A DNA stretch of 64,000 nt from Aaosphaeria pasadenensis (taxonomy: Eukaryota > Ascomycota > Dothideomycetes > Pleosporales): positions 372,001 to 436,000 of the forward strand of contig JAKLMB010000009.1 of the NCBI GenBank assembly GCA_022813625.1, read 5' to 3'. A program made the translations under genes and the position numbers. This document shows positions 37,101-47,425 of this stretch, one piece after another. Each line of letters starts with the position of its first letter. Positions within the stretch are counted from its first letter, which is position 1. The notes beneath the pieces are model-generated. The model saw only the letters and a program-made list of their open reading frames with translations, searched no databases and was not told the DNA's origin.

Positions 37101-37700
37101 GGTGGGGAATGACGAACGTGGAGGTTCTTGTATCACTAACATTCATCTTCACTATGGAATATGCCAGATCTGTTGATCGCGACTTGGAGATAGGTGTACC
37201 ATGTGCATGATAGACGAAGACGTTGAATCGACCAAGTCCGACTAAACCACTTCAACAATGTCCTCTAGAGCTCAAACGCCGTCCTTGCATGGAAGTTTCG
37301 ACGTGGCTCACATACCCCGCGCAAGAAAGGGAAATATATGTCGTGCACTTAAGCTATGTCAATCACGTTGATCAACACCGACGATCGTTTCTCCCGACAT
37401 CCATTCGTTTACAAGGAACAACCCTCGTCTTACGTTCGTCGCAAACGGCTCTGATCATTGCTACACTCGTTCAAATATTCCCCACAGAATGATTTACCTC
37501 ACAAGGAATTACATCTGGACTCTGATCTACGTGCGACGAATCACAAAGTAATTCAGATCTGACATTGACATGAGTTACGACGACAAGCGAGGAATGCATC
37601 CAGATTCCGAATATGTCAGTTCTTAGGCGATTGGACGAGTTTCTATGTAATCCGTACATTCGTGCTATACATGCAAGTATACGTATGACTACACACTCTT
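34167..37700. other. Spacer upstream of the TCP11-type gene, AT-richer
   Basis: The first 500 bases or so are the TCP11-type promoter and leader (G/A-rich on the plus strand). Two open frames have protein-like composition: minus 35308-35003 (101 codons) and plus 35828-36166 (112 codons). Neither has a recognisable domain, splice context or family, so I do not call genes. Otherwise nothing is visible. Confidence 0.4.
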
Positions 37701-39807
37701 ATAGGTGATTTATGTGCGCCCGCATGCTTATAGTCACTGCAATACACGTACGCACGATAATCCGAACGGCGAGCTATCCACGAAAACGGGGAAGGAATCC
37801 CCATGGCGCATGCGTGCGTGCTTGTTCGGCATGTCAACACACACCATGGGGAAAGATTTCAATGCAGCCGATCGGTAAAAATATAATGCATGTTGGTGCG
37901 GGTACGATGGATAGTACGATACAGGACATGTACATGAATGATACGGCATCATGACGACAGTGGTGGAGCGCACAATTGCGACGCGGTACTGCACTGTACT
38001 GCTTAACACTGCACAGAACGGAGTCGTACAGTTTCAACCACTGATGGAAGTCGCCCTTGCGCGACTGCATGGTAACGCGAGTACCCAATCACATCGCATG
38101 TGTAATCATGCTGTACAAGTCGGTTAGGATTACATAGACGGCTTGCTTGCCTGCCTGCAATTTTTCTAGCACGAGGTGAGTGATGTTTGGCTGGAACTAG
38201 ATTACCAGAGAATGTCATGTTGCTCGCGACTTTCGTTGGTGGAAGAGATCCCGAGGCAAATGTGTTAGTCTTGATGTTGTAAGCACAGAAGGGCAGTTTT
38301 CTGTGCCAGTTCTCTAGTTGCGCCATTCGGACAGCAGAATCAGTAATGGACGAATGGAAGGTGATCCGAATGGAAAGAATCCTTCGTCGAGTGAGGATTA
38401 TTTGCCGCATCGGCTCGGCGCAAAGAGTTGAGAAACTTGGAATATGCAATTACTACGGTAAGATTTGATGTGAGGACTGGATGTTCTAGACGCAAGGAAG
38501 AAGAAAACTCTTCAATAGTAAGTCACCTAGGCGAAGGATGCATGCATAAGGTGGTGTAGTCTTCTCTATGTTGATTCTACAGTAGTAGCATGGTAAATGG
38601 AGATGCTGTGGAGAACCGGATGGGTATCGATAGCGATAAGTGGACAGATAGAGCAGATAAGTGGATAAGGCAGGAAATCTCTGTCGCTTGGGGCTGCAGG
38701 AGGGAGTAGTTCTGATTTCTCGATCTGGTGGGTTTACAGGATAGCCGTTAAGGCCTCGGATTACTGAGGTAAAAGTGTTGATGGCCAGTCCAGTGACTCG
38801 AGTACATTTTGCCAGCCCAACGTGTATCCATCCCAAATGTCTTGCCATACTGACCAGTCGGGGCTCGGGGGCCATCAATCGAGGTCCACATTTCATTTCC
38901 ACTGCATGCTCACCCACTTCACACATATACCTACGTACTGTGTACTTGACTGCAACTTTACGAGAGGCGAGGCAAGGCAAGGCAGTCTATGACGAGAGCC
39001 GTTTAATCGGTGGAAACATGCAGGACGAAGCATGGTCGGTAATAGTATGCACACAGACTGAACAGGCTGAGACCGCCGCCAGAACCTATCCTACCCTACG
39101 GAGGTACACACTTTGGATACTGTTGCTCTAGGTGAATGATGCTACGTAGAACGATAACCGGTCGTTCCAGCACAGCGCCGCGAGCGTTAGAAACACATTC
39201 TGATACTTAGACATGTCCGAATGATGCGCGCCATGCATGCGACAGAGCGGCGCGACGACCACAGCGAGTTCTGAACGGACATGTGTTGCCCCAGCGAAAA
39301 GGCAAATACATTTGTGCAAGCGCTCTCATGCGACTATGTATTTCATTTCGTATGCCGTTACCGGCCACGGGTGACGTGACAGCTCGAGGCCAGCCAGGGC
39401 AGCCAGGGCAGCCAGTGAGTAGGTGTCGAGCTGTACTCTCCGTGCTGTGTAGGCATCCAAGGCCGGTGAGGTATGTACGAGTACCTACCTAAGGTGTGCC
39501 TACCTAAGTGATGTGTGCTGGCGAATTTGCACGTGTCTGGACGCCGGGAGCTGGAGGAAGAACCGCGCCGTCGCGGTCCACCACGTTTACGACCAGCCCC
39601 AATTGTCCCGTATTAAGCCCGAGGACGACGAATCGGCACCGCGCGAGGTGTGATGGGGCGCAGCATGTTTGTAAGAATGAAGATTCGAATCAAGTCGAAG
39701 AAATTCATTTGATGGGATGGGCTGGCCACTGAGTCGCAAAGTTCCCTCGCCGCTGATTCGATCTCACCATTCATGTTTTTCTTTTCTCTTTCTCTTCCAT
39801 TCTTTGC

Positions 39808-39834
39808 CTGTCCCTGTCCCTGTCCCTGGGCCTG
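39808..39834 (+). repeat. GTCCCT hexanucleotide repeat
   Basis: Three to four CTGTCC units in a row, then a degenerate unit. Non-coding. Confidence 0.7.
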
Positions 39835-41052
39835 TCTCATCCTTGCGACTTGAGTTGAGTTCGCACAGCTCCGGCGGCATGGCGGGATGAGGCGCGCTAA
39901 GGCAACGGGGACCTGAAGATCCACGGGGGATCCGGGGCTGCCATTCGCCATGTTCTGCTGCTGGGCATGCAGCCGCTGCTTTTTTTTCCTTCTCGTCTCA
40001 CTTCCCATACCCTGTCCCGGCCTGTCCTGGCCTATCCTGGCCGGGGTTACGGGTTGGGATCAAGGTTTTGAAACAGGCACACAACCGTCCAACAGGAACA
40101 GGAACAGGAATTGAACAGCAGACACACAGACACACATGCGCACAGCTCAGGTCAGATCAGCTCCTGGATTTAGCCATTGAGCAAAATTAGTCGAAATGCT
40201 GATGTGCGTCGCTTGAAGGAAGATTGGACAAATGCAGTCATTATTAGATGGCACCATGACAAACTCCCCCAAAGAGGAGAGACTGAGAGAGATGACCTGC
40301 CCGTATCTACCGAGTATGATGACGATCACATCGAACAATGATTTGAAAGAGATGAGTCGCATCGGTCGCCTCAGTTGCCCGCAGCGCATAAGAGATTTTG
40401 AAAGGGTCTTGTTCATCGGGTGAAGGACGGCAGATGGGTTGAACAAAGACACGGCACAAAGGCAGCTCTGGATGACGGATAAGATGAGAGAAAGCGAAAA
40501 AGAAAGAAACCAGCGACAATCGATGACGAGCCAGAGTAGGCAGTCGTCCAGGTCCACCACCACGAGTCCACGACCACGCGTCCAGGGTACCATAGAAAGT
40601 GTTGAATGTCAGGTCCCACAGAAAGCCTTAGTGTGTAGGATGCGTGGACGGTGGAAGGCGGCACATCCTCTGGAGGGTCGCAGGTGCTGGTTCCGTTGCT
40701 TTGCCTTCTACCAGCTGGGCTTGGGTTGGGCCGGGATGCTGCTGTTACTGTTGCTTGATGCTGCTGTACTGTGGACTGTGTGGTCTCTGGTTGTGTGTTG
40801 TGCTTGTTGGACGGCGTCGTCGTACCTGAGCGGTGGCCCCAGCGACGTGGACTGGAGTCATACCAGATGGGGTTAGAGACTAGCTGCTTTTAGTCCATGT
40901 CGGCCAACCACGCTAGCCCCCCCTTGGAGCTACTCTAAGACCATTCTTTTCTCCCGAGAACCAAACTCTGCTCTTCCCCTTCCCCTTCGTTTCTCCTTCT
41001 CCACTCTCTGGCTTCTCCGGCTTTTTCTCTTTCTCTCCTACTTCCCACTCTT

Positions 41053-41059
41053 TATATAA
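41053..41059 (+). promoter_or_regulatory. TATA box of the DPBB secreted-protein gene
   Basis: TATATAA following a long C/T-rich stretch, 336 bases before the ATG at 41395. A TATA box after a C/T-rich tract is typical of strongly expressed fungal genes. The transcript start is inferred to lie shortly downstream. Confidence 0.6.
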
Positions 41060-41394
41060 GTACAAACGTTCGCTGCCTCCTTGCCCTGTTCATTCTTTAC
41101 AGGCTTGAAGTCTTGCATTCGTCCACTTTCTTTCAACAAACCCCACATTCCTTCGAGATCTAGTCATCTCCCACAGTCATATCCTGACACCACCAGTCTC
41201 TACGGCGCATCACGCATAACCGTCAGTCAATCAATCAATCGACAACAGCTTCACGCTTCAATCATCAGTTTTTACCTTTGAGTCGCTAGCCGATTCATCA
41301 TCATTCCCTGTGGACCACCAGAATATCAAATATCGACAAAAGTAAAAATCCACCGCTTCTACAGCAAACCAAATCAAACCAAAAATCAATCAAA

Positions 41395-42186
41395 ATGAAG
41401 ACTTGCACCGCTCTCTCTGCTCTTCTCTTCGGCTCCATCGCCGCCGCCATCCCTCTTCGCCAGCGCGACTTGGTCACCAAGACCGAGGTCGTCGTTGAGA
41501 CAATCGTCGTCTACACCACTGTCTACGACGAGGCACCCGTCCCCGAGGCTACCTCCACTCCTGGCCTCTTCTTCGAGAAGCCACACTCAACCGAGGCCGT
41601 TCCCTCTTCCACCTCTGTCTACGTTGCTCCCTCTTCCTCTGCTGCTCCTCCACCTCCTGCTCCCAAGGTCGAGGAACCCAGCTCTGTCTACACTCCTCCT
41701 CCTGCTCCCACCACCACTGAGGCTCCCCCTGCTCCCAAGGTCGAGGCTCCTACCTCGGTCTACACTCCCCCTCCTGCTGCTCCCTCCAGCGCTGCTCCCG
41801 TCTCCTCTGCCGCCCCTGAGAAGCCCGTCGCTCCCATCAAGGCACCCACTGGCAACTCTCACTCTGGAGATATCACCATCTACGACAACACTGGTGCCGC
41901 TGGCGCTTGCGGCAAGCCCTTGACCGACGGTGACATGATCGTTGCTCTTGCAAAGGGCGCTTGGGGCGAGTCCACCTACGATGTCATGACTGGCGAGTCC
42001 ACCAACCCCTGGTGCGGAAAGACCATCACTGTTGAGTACAACGGCAACTCTGTTCAGGCCCAGATCATGGACATGTGCCCTGGCTGCGCCGGCGAGTACG
42101 ACATTGACCTTTCCGTTGCCGCCTGGAAGGCTCTTACCGGCTCCGACGAGAAGACCAGGTACCAGGCCACCTGGTACGAGTCGTAA
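41395..42186 (+). CDS. Secreted double-psi beta-barrel (expansin/RlpA-like) protein
   Basis: A 263-residue secreted protein with no intron. Residues 1-18 form a signal peptide (MKTCTALSALLFGSIAAA), followed by a short pro-like basic stretch (PLRQRD). Residues 50-150 are a Pro/Ala/Ser/Thr linker with two near-repeats of the type PAPKVE..SVYTPPPA, probably O-glycosylated and extended. The C-terminal ~105 residues are a double-psi beta-barrel of the kind shared by expansin N-domains, barwin, RlpA and fungal RAFE-like proteins: it starts DITIYDN, has Cys pairs at GACGK, NPWCGK and MCPGCAG, the DLSVAAW helix, and ends YQATWY. No expansin C-terminal carbohydrate-binding domain is present. A role at the cell wall or plant surface is likely; no enzyme activity can be inferred. 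Strong translation context (TCAAAATGAAG), TATA box upstream. Confidence 0.88.
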   Translation: MKTCTALSALLFGSIAAAIPLRQRDLVTKTEVVVETIVVYTTVYDEAPVPEATSTPGLFFEKPHSTEAVPSSTSVYVAPSSSAAPPPPAPKVEEPSSVYTPPPAPTTTEAPPAPKVEAPTSVYTPPPAAPSSAAPVSSAAPEKPVAPIKAPTGNSHSGDITIYDNTGAAGACGKPLTDGDMIVALAKGAWGESTYDVMTGESTNPWCGKTITVEYNGNSVQAQIMDMCPGCAGEYDIDLSVAAWKALTGSDEKTRYQATWYES

Positions 42187-44026
42187 GCGCTAAGCGCTCA
42201 TCGATCAATCTCTCGTAAAAGACTCTTTCAAACCAGCCTTTTGCGCAGCTACAATATACCCAAAGATTTCTCATCGAACTATCGCTAGCGCAGGCAGGTC
42301 AGCGCTTTGCACGAATTGTCACGAACTTTTTGTCACCATCAAAGCGGATCAATATCCACTGGGTCTCCGAATCAATATGGAATCAACTCATTCAGGCGTC
42401 TTCACGTTGCACACCTGGGCGGGAATCTGACTGTTTATTGATTGTCACTTCGCTTTTTTATCTTCTTGTCACTCCTTCAAGAACATCTTGTCGTCGTTTG
42501 ACTTTACTTCTTCTTCAACACAATGTAAATCACATTTAGGGTAAACTGTTATCTTGGTAGATACAGGGAATTAACTTTGGATACCTTGGAAATGTTTTCA
42601 CGTCTTGGGGGAGTTTTTCTGGAGGGTCGGACGGAACGCAGTCCAAGGTGCAATTCGGTCTGACTGGGTTGCGCACTTGGAATGAAACATCTTAACCTCT
42701 TTAAATTCTAAATATATACCCCATTTCATGAAGAACTCGGAAATCAAAATCACTTTTTTGTCTTTGCAACTCACACATTCTCTTTCCTTTACCTGTGATG
42801 TCGTTGAAGTCCAAACAAGAAACCCGCCGATCATCACTCAAACCTGCGCCCCGTTTCACCTCAATCCCAGCCAGCATCATCCCTATAACCATTAATCATC
42901 CTTCCCTCTCCTCGACTCCGCTCCCGCTCCCTTGCTTCCTCTCGGAGATTTTTATTTCTCACCCCGCAATATTATGCGATCCGCATATCGCCCGTCGCGT
43001 GTACTCCATAGATAGGCATAAGATAAGACTAGTGGGCAAGTAAGGAAGAATAAGAGCAGTACAAACACTAATGCTCCGCCTCCGCCTCCGCCTCGACCTC
43101 CGACATACTTTGTCTGGTCTCGCTCTGTTTGCGATTTGGGATTTTCGCCCCGGATTTTGCGCGCGTGTGTTTCAGGGGCGGTTGTGTCTTGACGGATTGG
43201 ATGGATGTAGGGCATGTTTTTCGTTGTTCGGCGATTTTTGTGAGGGTTGTAATATTGCATGGACTTGGATGGGTTTGTCTAGTTTGGGCAGTGGGTTGAG
43301 CGAGAACGGGTCGAAGAACGAGAATGATGATGGTATCCCCATAAGTAGAGTATTCGACAAATGAACTACTGCTGCTGCAAATAACACTACACAATTTAAC
43401 GTACTAAGGACAACTAGGATGCAGACGGGGACAGCCAGTAGGATATCTTAGTCTCTGAAATGGAATATTTTGATGCTACAGAAGTTGATATCCAAGAGTG
43501 GGTCAAAGTATGTGTCAGCGCCGCATTCAGTCAACATACACAGAACTACTTTTGCATTCTATGTTTAGTTGCTGTATCGTATTCTGCAATAGGAAATTGC
43601 CGATCAAACTCTACTTCACGTTTTCTGACGTTCCTCACAAACTGCATTGTGGTATGACTGGACAAAGAAATGACGAGTACTTCGCCTTCACGTGTGAGCA
43701 TTATACCTTTGTTCAATTGCTTAAAGGGTTGCGTAAAGAAAGTAATAATAGTGTAGGCAGCTTCAATCACTCACAAGTGTACAGAATCGGGTTTGCGGCT
43801 CCCTGATTCATTGTCTTCAGCACGGGTCGGTGGCCAGTGATGGAAGGAGGCCATCGCAGAATCGAAATTGAGATGCTCATTGTGAAGGCAGAATCTAAAT
43901 TGGGAGGAGACGATTCCCGGTCCCATAGGCATCAATTATCTTAGTACTAAAGCTCACCCTCCTCCCACATTCTATCGTAATTCATCTTAAACAGCCAAAC
44001 TATCAACCCCGCCAAGAATTCCAAAA
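42187..44026. other. Spacer between the DPBB gene and the BTB pair
   Basis: The first ~350 bases are probably the DPBB 3' untranslated region. A short frame at plus 42798-43040 has a pyrimidine-rich leader and ends near a GTAAGG site, but no convincing second exon follows. CCGCCT repeats lie at 43074-43102. Nothing else recognised. Confidence 0.45.
43074..43102 (+). repeat. CCGCCT repeat
   Basis: About four CCGCCT/CTCCGC units, non-coding. Confidence 0.7.
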
Positions 44027-45028
44027 ATGTATTGTACTGGTGTAAATCCAATAAAGAATGGAGCCGCGACTCTAAGAAAATCAACTCCAGGAAAATCCTT
44101 TAGGTATTTATTTTACAGCGCTGTCGTATGCATTTCACTAATCTTCATCTTAGGGTCCAGCCTTTCGGAGGCTTTTGCACCGTCGAAGTTGGTGAAGATA
44201 AAACGCCATTTCAAATCCACAAATCCATGCTGAAGGATCACTCCGAGTACTTCAAACGAGCATTGTCTGGGACATGGGAAGAAGCCAAAACAGGTGTTGT
44301 GACTCTTGCGGATGTGGAGAAGCTACCATGTAAGTCCCGTCATACTGTTTGGCGCATGGTTGTTGCTAATTATTTATTCCATAGTCCACATTTTCGTTCA
44401 ATGGCTTTACTCGAGTAAAATTGAAGCTTATTCACCAGAATACATCATGGAAGAACTCGATTTTAAAGTCATAAATGATAACCGGGATAACGACAAAGCC
44501 ATGAACAAGTGAGAGGTTCTTTTGCTAAAGTGCAGCGTCCTCGCAGACCGCTTCATGGCATTTGAATTCGCCCAAGCAGTCGAAGACGGATTTATTGACT
44601 TCATTCTGAAAAACGACAGAACACCTTGCCACGAGGCTATTGTATATGCCTACGACAATCTACCTCAAGAAGGCCGGTTGGTGCAATTCATAGTTGAGCG
44701 CGAGTGCCAGGACTCGAAAACCCCAGATGAAACGCCCGAGAAACAAAAGCTCTACTCAGAACTTCCGCATGAGTTCTTGGTACAGGTAATGATAAGGTAT
44801 TCCAGAAATGTTCGGATCATGGAAAGAGAGTGCCGCGGCGATATAACTTATAAGTACTCCTACCATAGGAAGAAAGAAGACAGATACCACCAAAGGCAGG
44901 TGAACGGCATAGGGTCGGAAACTCCAAGAGATGGCTCAAGCCCCGTGGATCGCTCCAGCCCCGTGGATCGCTCCAGCCCCGTGGGTCGCTCAAGCCCCGT
45001 GGGTCGTTTCAGCTTTAGGTTGACATGA
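44027..45028 (+). pseudogene. BTB/POZ domain gene copy 1, interrupted by an in-frame TGA
   Basis: BTB domains mediate protein-protein contacts, often as adaptors of Cullin-3 ligases. Exons 44027-44103, 44154-44329 and 44385-45028; introns of 50 and 55 nt at the same positions and phases as in the neighbouring copy at 45574. Exon 2 encodes the BTB core (CTVEVGEDKTPFQIHKSML, then YFKRALSGTWEEAKTGVV). In exon 3 the frame meets TGA at 44510-44512, just before LLLKCSVLADRF, which aligns with EMLKAYLLGDRL of the sister gene. The frame stays the same and open afterwards to the stop at 45026-45028. So the break is a nonsense codon inside conserved sequence, by mutation or sequence error. Cutting a 27-nt GT-AG piece (44509-44535) would also remove the TGA, but it is too short for a normal intron and deletes conserved residues. 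The C-terminus carries an 18-bp repeat (SSPVDR/SSPVGR). Confidence 0.75.
44934..45005 (+). repeat. 18-bp coding minisatellite, four copies
   Basis: Four direct copies of an 18-base unit (GCTCAAGCCCCGTGGATC and close variants) that keep the frame and encode SSPVDR twice then SSPVGR twice at the end of BTB copy 1. The sister gene has no such array. Confidence 0.9.
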
Positions 45029-45573
45029 ATTCCAAGTGTCCTGCATCATATCGAAAAGGTAGTCGTTGGAAGGACATGAGAACAAACTCTCGCCAGAGGC
45101 ACGTCACTTTGTATCTAGGTTTCTTTCGAAACATATATTAATTTCGAGTATATGATGCCTTCCATGTAGTCATTTCAGTTCTTGTGACTCTCCTTTATGG
45201 TAAAGTTTGCTTTTTGTTTATGAATAGCTCGTGACGAAGGGTGATAATGCTAGCAAACAAGTTGGGAATAACATGACTGACTGGTGAGACGAGAAACATG
45301 AACCTCAACGAGTTTCTCTAAAGGGTAACGCGCATCTACCGAACCAACACTGCGGACGGCGAGATCCATAATGAGTTCAAGCATCTGTTTGTGTCGCGAC
45401 TTCCTCTTTCGTTGGCAGTATTTGCTGCGATCGCCTCTCTGCCATCACCGCTTCCTGGCAACCGGCGACAATCTCTTCTCCCTCCTCTCTTCTCCCACCT
45501 CCGTTGGCCTTTTCCCCGATTCAGATCTGTCTTTCTTGTGCTCGGTTTGACCGTCTTGATATGAGCAGGCACT
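45029..45573. other. Spacer between the two BTB genes
   Basis: A 545-base spacer with the 3' end of copy 1 and the promoter of copy 2. Open frames on the minus strand (45642-45336) show no domain. Nothing else is visible. Confidence 0.5.
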
Positions 45574-46444
45574 ATGGATATTTATGGTGATGTCTTTCGT
45601 CGCGGCAAGCGTTTCATGTATGTCTTTCAAGCATACGTCCATCTGACATCCTAACTCATCACACCTAGCACGCTTGCTCTAGAAGAAACATGCGTTGTCG
45701 AAGTAGGAGAAGAGAAGACTCGATTCCATATCCACAAGTCGTTGCTCACTAAAAACTCCGAGTTCTTCAAGAAAGCGCTCTCTGGGCCATGGGAAGAGGC
45801 GCGAACTGGTGTTGTAAGCCTTGAAGACGTGGAAGAAGGTACCTGTAAGTTCTAACAATCAAGCATTATAAGGCATTGATCTGACGTTGGGTAATTAAGT
45901 CAGAATGTTCGTATCGTGGCTTTACACGATGCAAATCCCGTCCGGCCAGTACTGGGAAGATATATTGGGCACCATCCACTCCGATAGTCTCGCAAAGGTC
46001 GACCGCCTTGTTCCCCATCCTGACATACTCCAACTGGAAATGTTGAAAGCGTACCTTCTAGGAGACCGCTTAGTGGCACCAAAATTCAAGACATCGGTGT
46101 ACAATACCTTTATAGAATGGCTCGCCGTGGACTTGGAGGATAAAAGTCCACATTCAATTGCACTTTCCCCAGATACGATCATCTTTGCGTACGCAAACCT
46201 GCCAGGGACAAGCAAACTCAAAGATTTTATAGTACATTGGCACATTGAGTCTTGTAGCGGTATCGAACTTGATTGCATTCGCAATGTCGATATCAGAGCG
46301 CACGACCAATCTAAACTTCCAAGGGAATTTTTGATTGATGTCATGATCAAGCAATCCGAGATCATTTCCGCCGTTAGACGCAATTCAAACAAGGCTGAAG
46401 AGGTAGTCTTCCTCGATACCAACGAGTACTATTGGAAAGGCTAG
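45574..46444 (+). CDS. BTB/POZ domain protein, copy 2 (intact)
   Basis: Exons 45574-45617, 45669-45844 and 45900-46444; introns of 51 and 55 nt with GTATGT/GTAAGT donors; 254 residues. Exon 2 is 176 nt, exactly as in copy 1, and both introns sit at matching points. The BTB fold covers about residues 15-125: TCVVEVGEEKTRFHIHKSLL, the FFKKALSGPWEEARTGVV segment, then MFVSWLYTMQIP. After it come LEMLKAYLLGDRLVAPKFK and the helical YNTFIEWLAV segment. No kelch, BACK or zinc-finger region is visible, so it belongs to the short fungal BTB proteins with a domain and a helical tail. A role as a ubiquitin-ligase adaptor is a family-level guess. The first exon differs fully from that of copy 1. Confidence 0.85.
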
Positions 46445-46820
46445 GACCATGGGAACCTTACCAATGGTGAGAGATGGTTGTGGAAGTGTGTGCTGTGATA
46501 TTTCTAAACATCGATACAGTCTTACCAACAAGGACTTGCTGTACTTGAGCCGTCATGCTCTATTGTATCCAGTGACAATCTAAATATTTCCTATGAAGCA
46601 TTACCGTAGATAGGAATCCTTTTTGGTCCGCAAAAGCAATGCTGGGATGATCAGGTGGTACAACTAACCTTGCACGCTAAACTAATCTAAGTATTGAGCT
46701 TCAGCATCCCACTTCAACAACCACCCCCACACTCTCGTATCCTGCCAATACATCCCACATAACATACCTCGTGCCCCTCATTCCCTTCTCTTTATTTACT
46801 TTAATTGCCCCTCTCCCATC
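46445..46820. other. Short spacer before the rhodanese gene
   Basis: 376 bases with the 3' end of BTB copy 2 and the rhodanese promoter, including a C-rich stretch just before the ATG. No separate element seen. Confidence 0.5.
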
Positions 46821-47249
46821 ATGACCACGCCCAATACCGTCCTAATCGACGTCCGCACGCCGGCTGAGTTCTCGACTGGAGCCTTGTCGAACATTTCCTC
46901 AGAAGCCATCAACATCGAGTATCAATTGATCGACACTTTGCCTGAGGTCCTCGCGCAACGAGGCATCGATATCCAGAAGTCAGACGCGATTACACTGTAC
47001 TGCCGGTCTGGAAGAAGGTCGAACATTGCACTCCAGGTGTTGAAAGAGTTGGGATATCAGAACGTGAGGGACATTGGAGGATTAGAAGAGGCGAGGGCAG
47101 TGCTCAAGAGAGAGGAAGCTTTACGGGGACTGGACAAGGGTGACGTCGTTGGGGTGGAGGTCGCATTAAGGCCGAAAGATGATGGAAAGAAAGATTCAAG
47201 GGAGAAGAGCCTTGGAGCTTTGCTGGCTGGACTGAAGGACTTGGATTGA
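46821..47249 (+). CDS. Single-domain rhodanese (sulfurtransferase)
   Basis: A 142-residue intron-free protein made of one rhodanese domain. It opens with VLIDVRTPAEFSTGAL, the DVR-E signature of the N-terminal part. The active-site loop is YCRSGRRSNIA with Cys at about residue 56, in a six-residue loop of the single-domain sulfurtransferase class. LKELGYQNVRDIGGLEEA follows, the usual closing part (GG..W is replaced by GGLEEA). It has no clear signal or mitochondrial presequence. The expected reaction is transfer of a sulfane sulfur from thiosulfate or a persulfide to a thiol acceptor. The C-terminal 40 residues are charged and probably extended. The gene faces the dioxygenase gene tail to tail with a gap of 176 bases. 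Confidence 0.88.
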   Translation: MTTPNTVLIDVRTPAEFSTGALSNISSEAINIEYQLIDTLPEVLAQRGIDIQKSDAITLYCRSGRRSNIALQVLKELGYQNVRDIGGLEEARAVLKREEALRGLDKGDVVGVEVALRPKDDGKKDSREKSLGALLAGLKDLD

Positions 47250-47425
47250 CGGATCACATCAATAGTGGAATGATTATGGAGATAAACGAGTGGAATTCGA
47301 AGCTATCAAGAAAAGAGGTATCTAAATGTGCACATGCTAAATACCGGACAAACGAATGGATTGACATTGCGGACCATGTCTTGCGTTCACTACATGGATT
47401 GGATCCCTGACCTTCGAGTCACTGC

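Larger units (their letters stand above)
37701..41394. other. Spacer ending in the promoter and leader of the DPBB gene
   Basis: No gene recognised. Minus-strand frames at 38449-38003 (148 codons) and 38980-38486 (164 codons) are long but match nothing I know. Simple repeats: AGCCAGGGC copies at about 39391-39416, GTCCCT (39808-39834) and CCTGTCC/GGCCTATC units (40011-40045). From about 40920 the plus strand turns C/T-rich; a TATA box lies at 41053 and an approximately 340-base region separates it from the ATG at 41395. Confidence 0.45.

Noticed and set aside
38003..38980. Two minus-strand frames of 148 and 164 codons
   Set aside because: Neither shows a domain; length alone is within what chance gives in 64 kb of mid-GC DNA.
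39391..39416. Short CAGCCAGGG repeats as a possible CRISPR-like array
   Set aside because: Contiguous units without spacers; a simple tandem repeat in a eukaryotic genome.
42798..43040. 81-codon frame with a pyrimidine-rich leader and a GTAAGG site at its end
   Set aside because: The best downstream exon ends soon and has no recognisable content; the first part is low-complexity.
44509..44535. 27-nt intron that would remove the TGA in BTB copy 1
   Set aside because: Far below the usual minimum (about 45-50 nt here), and it deletes residues that match the sister gene.
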